NCBI GenBank assembly: GCA_026707585.1
Contig: JAPOWQ010000068.1
Span: 1 to 62,532 of the forward strand
Origin: Chloroflexota bacterium
Lineage (GTDB): Bacteria > Chloroflexota > UBA11872
Reading direction: 5' to 3'
Length of the DNA: 62,532 nucleotides
In this document: piece by piece, positions 52,226 through 59,968 of the stretch
Position numbering within the stretch: position 1 is the first letter of the stretch
Layout of the letters: every line of letters begins with the position of its first letter
The notes under the pieces: model-generated
Databases searched by the model: none
The model's input: the letters and a program-made list of their open reading frames with translations, nothing else
What the model was told of the DNA's origin: nothing
Program-made: the position numbers and the translations under genes

Positions 52226-53194
52226 ATGAGCCTCACAGCCGAGCAGCTCGATCACTTCCAGCGTGCAGGTTACGTGGTGGCCAGGAATGTTCTGATTCCT
52301 GGTGAAGACCTTCAGCCAGTTATCGATGAGTACGCCGAAGTCCTGGATCGGATGGCCCGGCGCATGCACGCGGACGGCGAGATTCGCTCCATCTACGCCG
52401 ACCTGCCGTTCGAACAGCGCGCGATCGCCATCGTCAAGGACGCTGGCGCCCTGGACCAGCAAGCGTTCGATATCAGCTTTCCGGCCCACAGCGCGCTGAA
52501 ACCCGACACCGGGTTCCACTTTGGGCCGGCCGTCTTTGGCCTGCTCCGCAATCGAAGGCTGCTCGACGCGGTCGAGTCAATCCTTGGACCTGAAGTCACG
52601 TCGAATCCGATCCAACACGTACGCATGAAGGTGCCCGAGCATCTGATTCATCCGGACAAGCGCACCAGCCTGAACGCGCAGACCGGCTGGCATCAGGACA
52701 ACGGGGTCGTGCAAACCGAGGCGGATAGCTCCGACCTGCTGACCGTCTGGTTTCCGCTCACCGAATCAAGTCTGCGCAATGGTTGCCTCATGGTCGTCCC
52801 GCGCAGCCACGTCGAGGGTCTGCGCGTCCACTGTTCCGATGCCCGCCAGAGCCAGATCCCGACCCAACTGGTACCCAAGGAACGCATCCGGCCGCTGCCC
52901 ATGTCCCCGGGCGATGTCCTCTTCATGCACCAGCGCTGTATGCACGCCTCGCTGGCCAACGTGAGCGACGAGATTCGCTGGAGCCTGGATATCCGCTATC
53001 ACCCGACCGGCCAGCCGTCCGGCCGGGACTACTACCCCAGCTTCGTCGCGCGCAGCCGAGCCAATCCCGACTCCGAGCTACGTGACCCGGACGCATGGCG
53101 GCGGAGCTGGCTCGATGTTCGTCAGCGCATTCTCGCGATCAACCAGCCGCTGGGCTCCGATCGCTGGGACGGCACGCACGAACTGTGCGCCTAG
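52226..53194 (+). CDS. phytanoyl-CoA dioxygenase family protein (copy 2)
   Basis: A 322-residue PhyH dioxygenase. LDHFQRAGYVVARNVL opens it, the H-x-D of the iron site is in GWHQDNGVVQ, and GCLMVVPRSHVEGL and the distal histidine CMHASLANVSDEIRWSLDIRY complete the core. The arginine in DIRY is placed to bind 2-oxoglutarate. It is only distantly related to copy 1. It is transcribed alone from its own promoter and converges on the DegT gene. Confidence 0.92.
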   Translation: MSLTAEQLDHFQRAGYVVARNVLIPGEDLQPVIDEYAEVLDRMARRMHADGEIRSIYADLPFEQRAIAIVKDAGALDQQAFDISFPAHSALKPDTGFHFGPAVFGLLRNRRLLDAVESILGPEVTSNPIQHVRMKVPEHLIHPDKRTSLNAQTGWHQDNGVVQTEADSSDLLTVWFPLTESSLRNGCLMVVPRSHVEGLRVHCSDARQSQIPTQLVPKERIRPLPMSPGDVLFMHQRCMHASLANVSDEIRWSLDIRYHPTGQPSGRDYYPSFVARSRANPDSELRDPDAWRRSWLDVRQRILAINQPLGSDRWDGTHELCA

Positions 53195-53299
53195 CCGCGC
53201 CGACCGCTGGGATCCAAGCCCACTAGGGTCCTCATCCAGGAACCTGAGAGCGCGGTCTCAATGACTGCAACCGGTTTCGGTCCGCGAGCCGCACCGGCG

Positions 53300-54589
53300 C
53301 TAGCCGCCGATCAACGCCTCCCGCTGGTCCCAGACCTTGTGGAACGCGTCTAGGTATTGGTCGATTAGCGCGGACTGGTCGCCTCGCAGCGCCGCCGCCC
53401 CCATCACCTCCAATTCGCTGGTCGCGCAGCGGGCTTCGGCCACCGGGCAATCGCCCTGGCGGTATAGCTCAGAGGAGTGGTCGTTCAGCGCCCACGGCAT
53501 GCCTTCGCCGTAGAAGTAGTGCCGTTCCTGGAAGCGCGCTCGCAGGTGAATTGGCGTACGCACATACCCCAGCGTGATCTGCACCCCCTCGGCGGCGACA
53601 GCCTCCACGAAAGCCTCGCGCGTCAGACCCTCGGCCTCCTCCGGAACAAATGACGGGCAGTACTTGTGGTAGCAGTGCTCGGCGCCCGGCAACTCCACCA
53701 CGGGGCTGATGCAGGGGATGTCACTCAGCCCGTCCGAGAGCCGGTGATGATTCGCGCGCCGCGCCAGGTTCCACTCCGGCAGGAAGTCCAGCTGGCGGTT
53801 CACGATCACGGCCGCCATCGGGTGCATGCGGAACGTGTACGTCAGGTTGTTCATGTAGCGCGCTACCTCGGGATCCGAGATGTCGCGTTCCTGGCGCCGT
53901 TGATGCGAGCCAATCTCGATCAGGCGCTGCCACATCGCGGCGTCGTCCGTAACCACGCAGCCGCCGTCGCCGCCGATGATCTGCTTGCCGTTGCCGAAGC
54001 TGAAGCAGGCCAGGTCGCCCAGGGTCCCGACTTCGTGACCGCGGTAGAACGCGCCCATGGCCTGGGCGCAGTCTTCGATCACCGGAAGCCCATGGCGGCG
54101 CCCGATCTCGACGATGGGATCCATGTCCGCCGGATGGCCATAGATGTGGACGACCAGGATGGCTTTCGTGCGCTCGGTAATCGCCGCTTCGACGGCGTCG
54201 GGACGCATCGTGAACGAATCCGGGTCGATATCGGCGAACACGGGCGTACCGAGTTGATGCAGGATCGGTGAGACCGTTTGCGGCCACGTGTAGGGCGACA
54301 CCACGACCTCATCGCCCGCGCCCACCCCGGCAGCGTAGAGCGCCATCTGGATCGCGGCCGTGCATGAGTTACTGGTTACCGCATGCCGCCGACCCAGGTA
54401 TTCGCCGATGTGGGCTTCGAGCGCGGCGATCGGACCTCCGGCGGGCATCGAATCGAGGTAGCTGACGTCGGTCTGCGAGATCCTGATGGCCTCGTGCAGG
54501 TCGCGGATCTCGGGCTCGCCGATGTGCGGCCAGAGCGGGCGCTCAAGGGTGACGGCGGGCTCGCCGCCCAGGACGGCCAGTTCACTCAT
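53300..54589 (-). CDS. DegT/DnrJ/EryC1/StrS family aminotransferase
   Basis: A 429-residue fold-type I PLP enzyme. SNSCTAAIQMALYAAGVGAGDEVVVSPYTW is the family opening, VIEDCAQAMGAFY the cofactor Asp region, and FSFGNGKQIIGGDGG holds the PLP lysine. Members aminate keto-sugars for surface glycans or antibiotics, or make amino-cyclitols. It is the last gene of the minus-strand cluster, 162 bases after the gamma-glutamyltransferase, so it might be a separate transcript. Confidence 0.92.
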   Translation of the reverse strand: MSELAVLGGEPAVTLERPLWPHIGEPEIRDLHEAIRISQTDVSYLDSMPAGGPIAALEAHIGEYLGRRHAVTSNSCTAAIQMALYAAGVGAGDEVVVSPYTWPQTVSPILHQLGTPVFADIDPDSFTMRPDAVEAAITERTKAILVVHIYGHPADMDPIVEIGRRHGLPVIEDCAQAMGAFYRGHEVGTLGDLACFSFGNGKQIIGGDGGCVVTDDAAMWQRLIEIGSHQRRQERDISDPEVARYMNNLTYTFRMHPMAAVIVNRQLDFLPEWNLARRANHHRLSDGLSDIPCISPVVELPGAEHCYHKYCPSFVPEEAEGLTREAFVEAVAAEGVQITLGYVRTPIHLRARFQERHYFYGEGMPWALNDHSSELYRQGDCPVAEARCATSELEVMGAAALRGDQSALIDQYLDAFHKVWDQREALIGG

Positions 54590-54751
54590 CGCGTCCCACC
54601 TTTCGACTGGCGACCATTCGTCTTCGAATCATCGCTCACACCATCTTCCGCGCTGGCGTCCATACCGGCAAACGAGAGGGGTGGGTTGGTCCAAGTCCGG
54701 GAACTTGTTCAATGGACCGGCACTCAACAGCTATAGGCGCTCGACCATCGT

Positions 54752-56467
54752 TCACAGAGCTACGGCTGCCGTCCGATGCAGATTCGAGATGCCACTGCGG
54801 AACCCCCGTCCGTCCGGCAGGACTTCAATCGTCACCGGGCGGCCGAAGAAGGGGGAATGGACGGTCTCCTCCACGACGTGAATCTCGTGCCCAAGCGACC
54901 GCAACTCGCGCAGCACGTTCTTGCCGACTCGAACATCCACCCAGGCGTCACCGGTCTCACAATGCACACGCGGCGCCTCGATCACCTCCTGCGCGCTCAT
55001 CCCGAAATCGACAATCCCGCAGATCACGTGGATCTGGCAGCTGATGGTTGTGCGGCCGCCGGAGGCGCCGAAGACCAGGCGCGGCGCACCGTTCCGGAGG
55101 AGGACGACATTGGGCGCGAACGCCATCACTCGGCGGTTCGGGCGAATCGAGTTCGCTCGGCCGGGCTCCGGATCGAACGAGATCATGGCGTTGTTCAGGA
55201 CGATGCCCGTGCCCGGCACGGTGACGCCCGACCCGAACGCGCCTCCGTGCGTGACGTTGAAGCTCGCCAGGTTGCCGTCGCAATCGGCGGCGACGACCTG
55301 GGTCGTTCCAGGGTTGTCGATTCCGCGGGAGGCTTCACGCTTGCTCGCCGGGCGTTGCTGTCCGGTAATGCGCGTTTCATGCGGCCATGGGTCGATGGGT
55401 TGCACCCTGCTGCTCGCCCGCCGCATGTCGATGCGGTCGGCGATCTCGGCCGCATACGCCTTGCTCCACAGCGCATCGATCGGCGTGGGCATCATCCCGG
55501 GATCGGCCAGGTACTCGAGAACCGCGCTGAACGCGTATCGCATCGTCTCGATCATGAGATGGCGGTACGCCGGGCTATCGGGGCTCAGGGACGCCAGGTC
55601 GAAGTTCTCGAGGACGTTGAGCATCAGCGGAGCGAAATAGCCGTCGGCCCAGACCAACTCGTATCCCCGATACGTGAAGGGTCGCTCCTGCGAATCGATG
55701 CGCACCGGCAGGTCGCGAAGATCTTGAGCCGTCAGGATTCCACCGACGGATGCCAGGTGTTGCTCAATCCGTTTGGCCAGCTCACCGCCGTGAAAGACGG
55801 CGGCACCATTGCGCGCGACTTGCTGCAAACTCTGTGCGAGGTCGGCTTGGACGATCATCGAGCCCGCCTGATGCGCGCTGCCCGGGCTCGGCGGCACGCC
55901 GCCAGGAGCGAAGATCTCGGCCGTGGACGGATAGCGCAAAAGCTCGCGCAGGTGGCTCCCAATCGTCAGGGCCGAATGGCCGTCGACCGGAAACCCATCC
56001 CGCGCATAGGCGATGGCTGGTTCCAGCAGCCGTGCCAGCGGGAGGCTGCCATAGGCGTCCAGCACAGCGCTCATCCCGGCGAGCGCACCGGGCGTGGCGA
56101 TGGAACGCGGGCCGTGCATATTGGCGTCGTCCCTGACCCTGCGCCAGCGCCCCCATGGGTCGAGCCCCGGCTCGAGCTCGAACATGTCTTCGGTCGCAGC
56201 CGCCGGAACTCCTCGAACCGGGTAGAGCACGGTTGTCTCACCGCTGGCCGCCAGGTGCATCACGCCCTGCACAGTCCCGCCCACCCCGCACATCTCGGGC
56301 TCGACGACCCAGGACGCGAACACGGCGGCCGCCGCCGCGTCGATCGCATTGCCGCCGTCCATCAGAACCTGCGCCCCGACATCCGCCGACAGGCGGTGGC
56401 CGGTACAAATCATCCCGACGGACGAACGGACGGCGTTCCTGGAAACGCTGAGCTCGGCTCGTCTCAC
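54752..56467 (-). CDS. gamma-glutamyltransferase family protein
   Basis: A 571-residue Ntn hydrolase. DGGNAIDAAAAAVFASWVVEPEMCGVGG is the large-subunit opening. The autoprocessing and catalytic threonine is T388 in NPGTTQVVAADCDGNLASFN (family: TTH-x-S-V-D-x-x-G-N). The C-terminal FGASGGRTTISCQ and DFGMSAQEVIEAPRVH are intact. No signal peptide is seen, so it may act in the cytoplasm. It starts at GTG with GGAGG six bases upstream. It lies between an unknown protein and DegT in a sugar-type ABC cluster, an unusual setting. Confidence 0.9.
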   Translation of the reverse strand: MRRAELSVSRNAVRSSVGMICTGHRLSADVGAQVLMDGGNAIDAAAAAVFASWVVEPEMCGVGGTVQGVMHLAASGETTVLYPVRGVPAAATEDMFELEPGLDPWGRWRRVRDDANMHGPRSIATPGALAGMSAVLDAYGSLPLARLLEPAIAYARDGFPVDGHSALTIGSHLRELLRYPSTAEIFAPGGVPPSPGSAHQAGSMIVQADLAQSLQQVARNGAAVFHGGELAKRIEQHLASVGGILTAQDLRDLPVRIDSQERPFTYRGYELVWADGYFAPLMLNVLENFDLASLSPDSPAYRHLMIETMRYAFSAVLEYLADPGMMPTPIDALWSKAYAAEIADRIDMRRASSRVQPIDPWPHETRITGQQRPASKREASRGIDNPGTTQVVAADCDGNLASFNVTHGGAFGSGVTVPGTGIVLNNAMISFDPEPGRANSIRPNRRVMAFAPNVVLLRNGAPRLVFGASGGRTTISCQIHVICGIVDFGMSAQEVIEAPRVHCETGDAWVDVRVGKNVLRELRSLGHEIHVVEETVHSPFFGRPVTIEVLPDGRGFRSGISNLHRTAAVAL

Positions 56468-56564
56468 CCGCCGCCTCCGAAGCCGATCACAACGCCTTCA
56501 CGCCTGGCAGCCCACGGCGTGCGCGCGGACTGTACGGAACCTGCGCTACGTATCGCTGTGCCGC

Positions 56565-57437
56565 CTAGTCCTCGGCCGACAGCAACACCGAGTCCAGGTA
56601 GAAGAAGCAGCGCCGGTCGGCATCGGCCTCCACCGCGAAGGCCAGGTTCAACAGATTTGACAGGTTCGACTCGGCCTCCCCCGACACCGGCGGAAAGCCG
56701 CGCAGGTCATATACCCGGTCGTTGCACTGGAATTCCAGGGAGTGCAGTCCGTCGAGGTCAACCAGCCAGCGCACGTAGTGCCAGTTGATCTTGGTGGCCA
56801 CCTCGTTGTAGCAGAGCGGCTGATAGGCGTCGGGAATGTCCTCGAACTCGTCGGCACGCAGCGCATGCGTCGATCCGGCCGACGCCTTGTCGCTGGGGCC
56901 AGTGCGAACCTTTGGGCGCATGTACTTCGACCTGGTCTGCCAGACCCGTCGAAGTTCGCCTTCCTGCGAGTTGTGGTAGCGAATGGAGGGAATCGCCCGG
57001 CGTCCCCGGTCCTCATATCCGTCCTGGAGGTCCATCTGGATGGTGAACGCGCGTAATTCTTCATCCCCCAACGTGAGCCGCGAGGCTTCCACGGTATAGG
57101 TGATGAACGCCTCGAGCTGAATCACGCCGAGACGCTGCCAGGTCATGCGTTTCACCGCATACGCGAAGTGCCCGGGTTGGCCGCGCGTCGCGATCTTGAG
57201 GGCATAGGTGCCGTCCATCGCCCCGTGCGACCCGATGTCGAACATTGGAATCGACGAGAGCATGGGCGCTCGCGTGTCGTCAGAGTTCCTGATGTTGTCC
57301 AGCGTCTCCTCATAGTTGCCCACGAGCTGTGTCCATCCGCACACGCCGTCGTCGAAGTCGTCATACGAAATGATCCGTGGCAGCGGATTGAATTTGCTAA
57401 GCGCGGGGTTTCCGTGGCTCGCGACGTGCGCGTTCAT
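56565..57437 (-). CDS. unrecognised 290-residue protein in the ABC cluster
   Basis: I do not recognise the family. It has no signal peptide or membrane helix. The sequence is rich in aromatic and acidic residues and reads like beta-sandwich (DDFDDGVCGWTQLVGNYEETL; GTYALKIATRG; WHYVRWLVDLDGLHSLEFQCND; FFYLDSVLL), recalling carbohydrate-binding or laminin-G-like jelly rolls. ATG with AGGAGG nine bases upstream. It is followed 97 bases on by the gamma-glutamyltransferase and preceded by another unknown gene 86 bases upstream. Confidence 0.75.
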   Translation of the reverse strand: MNAHVASHGNPALSKFNPLPRIISYDDFDDGVCGWTQLVGNYEETLDNIRNSDDTRAPMLSSIPMFDIGSHGAMDGTYALKIATRGQPGHFAYAVKRMTWQRLGVIQLEAFITYTVEASRLTLGDEELRAFTIQMDLQDGYEDRGRRAIPSIRYHNSQEGELRRVWQTRSKYMRPKVRTGPSDKASAGSTHALRADEFEDIPDAYQPLCYNEVATKINWHYVRWLVDLDGLHSLEFQCNDRVYDLRGFPPVSGEAESNLSNLLNLAFAVEADADRRCFFYLDSVLLSAED

Positions 57438-57523
57438 CTAGGCAGTCCTCCTGTCGACAGGGGCTCGGCGCACCGCGTCGTGTCGCATCGGCATGCCAGG
57501 TCCGGTACGGATCCAGTCGCGAG

Positions 57524-57850
57524 CTACTTGAGGTCCCACGAGAAGATCACTTTCAGCCCTCCCGTGGTACATCCGACCACGCGCAGCCAGCTGCCAAAGT
57601 GGGCAACGCTCACAAAGTGCACGCCTGGATCGAGCGAACCGCGCAGCGCCGCCCCATGGTCGGCCCAGTGGATCCCGTCCGACGAAATCTGAACGCGCAG
57701 ATCGATCCCGGGACTTTCGCCTTCGGTCTCCAGCACGTGAAGGAATCCGATGGCTTCCAGCGCCCAGCCGGCCTCATAGGGCTCGACCTCGAAGTCTCCG
57801 CGCCACCACGCATTCCGCTCGACGACCGCGATATGGCTGCGGCGAATCAT
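57524..57850 (-). CDS. unrecognised 108-residue protein in the ABC cluster
   Basis: I do not recognise it. IRRSHIAVVERNAWWRGDFEVEPYEAGWALEAIGFLHVLET and SSDGIHWADHG suggest a small all-beta domain with many Trp and His residues; the SDGIHW pattern resembles turns in galactose-binding-like or sialidase-like beta folds. No signal peptide. ATG 57850 has GGAGGGG five bases before it; a GTG at 57856 is also in frame. It sits 13 bases after the permease stop, so it is certainly in that operon. Confidence 0.68.
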   Translation of the reverse strand: MIRRSHIAVVERNAWWRGDFEVEPYEAGWALEAIGFLHVLETEGESPGIDLRVQISSDGIHWADHGAALRGSLDPGVHFVSVAHFGSWLRVVGCTTGGLKVIFSWDLK

Positions 57851-57863
57851 GCCCACCCCTCCG

Positions 57864-58976
57864 TCATCCCTTGATGCCGGAAAGCGAAATCCCGGCGATG
57901 AAGTACCGCTGGAACAGCAGGAACAGGATGAAAACCGGCAGCGTCACCAGGACCCCGCCGGCCATCCCGTATTGCCACTGGATCACGCTTTCTCCCTGGA
58001 CGCTCCGAAAGCTGGAAAGCCAGATCGACAGCGTATGCAGGTCCACCTTGCGGAGAAAGATCAGCGGCTCGATGAACGCGCCCCATGACCCCTGCAGGCT
58101 GAGAATCGCCACGGCGACCATCGCGGGCGTCGCCTGGGGCAAGACGATCCGACGCCAGATTGCGAATTCCGACGCCCCATCCACGCGCCCGGCCTCGATC
58201 AGTTCATGCGGAATGGTCAGGAAGTACTGTCGCATGATGAATATGTACAGCGCGCTGCTTCCCGCCGCGCCAAAGAACTCGGGCACCACCAGCGGCAAAT
58301 AGGTGTTCTGGGCCCAGCTTCGCGATTCGAAGAAGATCGTCCAACTGAATACCTGGCCAAGTTGATCCTGCAAAATGTAGGTGTTTCCGGAAAACAGCAC
58401 GAACAAGGGAATAATTCGCACGATAAACGGAACCATGAGGCTGCTGAGAACAAGCAAGAAGAGCAGGTTTCGGCCTGGGAATCTCAGCCGCGCAAACCCA
58501 TAGCCCACAAAGGACGCAATTCCAACATTAGCAACCAGATTGAAGACCGTCATCAAACTCGTGTTTTTGAATAGCTGCAAGACATTAAACCGCTCAAAGG
58601 TGAACAGGAAGGGATAGTTGCCCCACTGCGGCTCGCGCGGCAGCAGCAGGTAGGGTTCGACCTCGTAGGTCTCGGGCAGCGTCTTCAGTGACGTGGACAC
58701 CATCCAAAAGATGGGGATAAGAGCCAGCACGCTGATGCCGATCATCAGCTCATAGCGAATGGCCGACGCCAGGCGCCGTTGCAGACGCGGCCCACCCCAC
58801 CGCGGAATTCTCGGCGACACCAGCCATGCCACGCCGGAAAGGTCCAGAATCCAATTGGCCGCAATCACAATCGTCCACAGCAGTTCGCCCGACGACATGC
58901 CAATCGGCGTCGGCTGATCGCCAATGGAACGTCCGCCGAAGACCACGAACCCCAGCCACAAAATGGTGGCGATCAT
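57864..58976 (-). CDS. carbohydrate ABC transporter permease (MalG-like) with N-terminal extension
   Basis: A 370-residue inner-membrane permease. The EAA loop is ELIEAGRVDGASEFAIWRRIVLPQATPAM, and SGIKG ends it, both as in MalG-type subunits. Such proteins usually have about 280 residues. Here an extra N-terminal part of about 85 residues holds two more hydrophobic helices (MIATILWLGFVVFGG; LLWTIVIAANWILDLSGVAWLV). The ATG at 58976 overlaps the stop of the partner permease by four bases. Confidence 0.9.
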   Translation of the reverse strand: MIATILWLGFVVFGGRSIGDQPTPIGMSSGELLWTIVIAANWILDLSGVAWLVSPRIPRWGGPRLQRRLASAIRYELMIGISVLALIPIFWMVSTSLKTLPETYEVEPYLLLPREPQWGNYPFLFTFERFNVLQLFKNTSLMTVFNLVANVGIASFVGYGFARLRFPGRNLLFLLVLSSLMVPFIVRIIPLFVLFSGNTYILQDQLGQVFSWTIFFESRSWAQNTYLPLVVPEFFGAAGSSALYIFIMRQYFLTIPHELIEAGRVDGASEFAIWRRIVLPQATPAMVAVAILSLQGSWGAFIEPLIFLRKVDLHTLSIWLSSFRSVQGESVIQWQYGMAGGVLVTLPVFILFLLFQRYFIAGISLSGIKG

Positions 58977-59908
58977 GACTCGGGCTGCTCGTAGTGCACC
59001 AGCCGGCGCGAGACCCAAAACGACAGAGCCGTGAGAAGCATGATGATGAAGAAGAGAATGGTAGCAAGAGCCGATGCGTAACCGAATTCAAACGATACGA
59101 ATGCCTTTCGCCACAGGTAAAGCACGTAGAAAAGCGTCGAATCCAGCGGTCCTCCCTGCGTCAACACGAAGGCCGTGGTAAAGACCTGGAACGAGTTGAT
59201 GATCCCGATAATGATGACCAGGAAAATCGTCGGCGATACCAGGGGAATCGTGACGTGGAGCAACTTACGCAGCGGACCGGCGCCATCAATCTCAGCAGCT
59301 TCGTAGAGATGCGGCGGAACGGCCTGCAGGGCGGCCAGGAATAGGATCATCTGCACGCCAATGCTCGACCATACGGTGAGAATGACGATCCCAGGCTTGG
59401 ACCAATACTCGTCAACCATGAACCGTGGCGTCGGAATACCCATCGTGTCTTCAAGCAGGAACTTCAGTAATCCGAGCTCCGGTTGGAGCACCCATGCCCA
59501 GACAATCGAAGCGACAACCAGCGGCATGATCGTGGGAAGAAAGTAGAAGGCTCGAAAGAGCGATGCGAGCGGGAGTTTGGTGTTCACCAACACGGCCAGC
59601 AGAAATCCAATGACCACTTGGCACGGTACTAACAGGCCGACGTATATCGCCGTATTGACTAACGACTTGAGGAATTTCTCGTCGTCGGTAAATATCTCAA
59701 TAAAGTTCTCCAGGCCTGCGAACGTAGGAGCTTGGAGAATGTCGTACTCGGTGAATCCCCACGCGATGATGGCCACCGTGGGCCCTAGGCTGAATATCAC
59801 GAACCCCAGGATCCACGGCGCGATGAAGACGAAGCCCCACACGGCCTCCCGTCGGCCGATGGTCCAGCGCGGGGCTCGCACAGCCAGGTTTGGCCGTGCG
59901 AGCCTCAC
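58973..59908 (-). CDS. carbohydrate ABC transporter permease (MalF-like)
   Basis: A 311-residue permease with six helices. AVWGFVFIAPWILGFVIFSLGPTVAI opens it, and the EAA loop is YEAAEIDGAGPLRKLLHVTIPLVSPT. It is the partner of the next gene, overlapping it by four bases, and follows the binding protein by 60 bases. No ATPase gene lies in the cluster, so a shared MsmK/UgpC-like ATPase is expected elsewhere. It starts at GTG. Confidence 0.93.
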   Translation of the reverse strand: MRLARPNLAVRAPRWTIGRREAVWGFVFIAPWILGFVIFSLGPTVAIIAWGFTEYDILQAPTFAGLENFIEIFTDDEKFLKSLVNTAIYVGLLVPCQVVIGFLLAVLVNTKLPLASLFRAFYFLPTIMPLVVASIVWAWVLQPELGLLKFLLEDTMGIPTPRFMVDEYWSKPGIVILTVWSSIGVQMILFLAALQAVPPHLYEAAEIDGAGPLRKLLHVTIPLVSPTIFLVIIIGIINSFQVFTTAFVLTQGGPLDSTLFYVLYLWRKAFVSFEFGYASALATILFFIIMLLTALSFWVSRRLVHYEQPES

Positions 59909-59968
59909 CGGCCAATCAGGCTTGCTCGTCCGCGAAAACCCTTACGAACCGGAACGTCTGGCCCCCGT

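Noticed and set aside
54776-56788. A 670-codon open frame on the plus strand
   Set aside because: It is antisense to the gamma-glutamyltransferase, whose catalytic threonine and signature motifs are on the minus strand.
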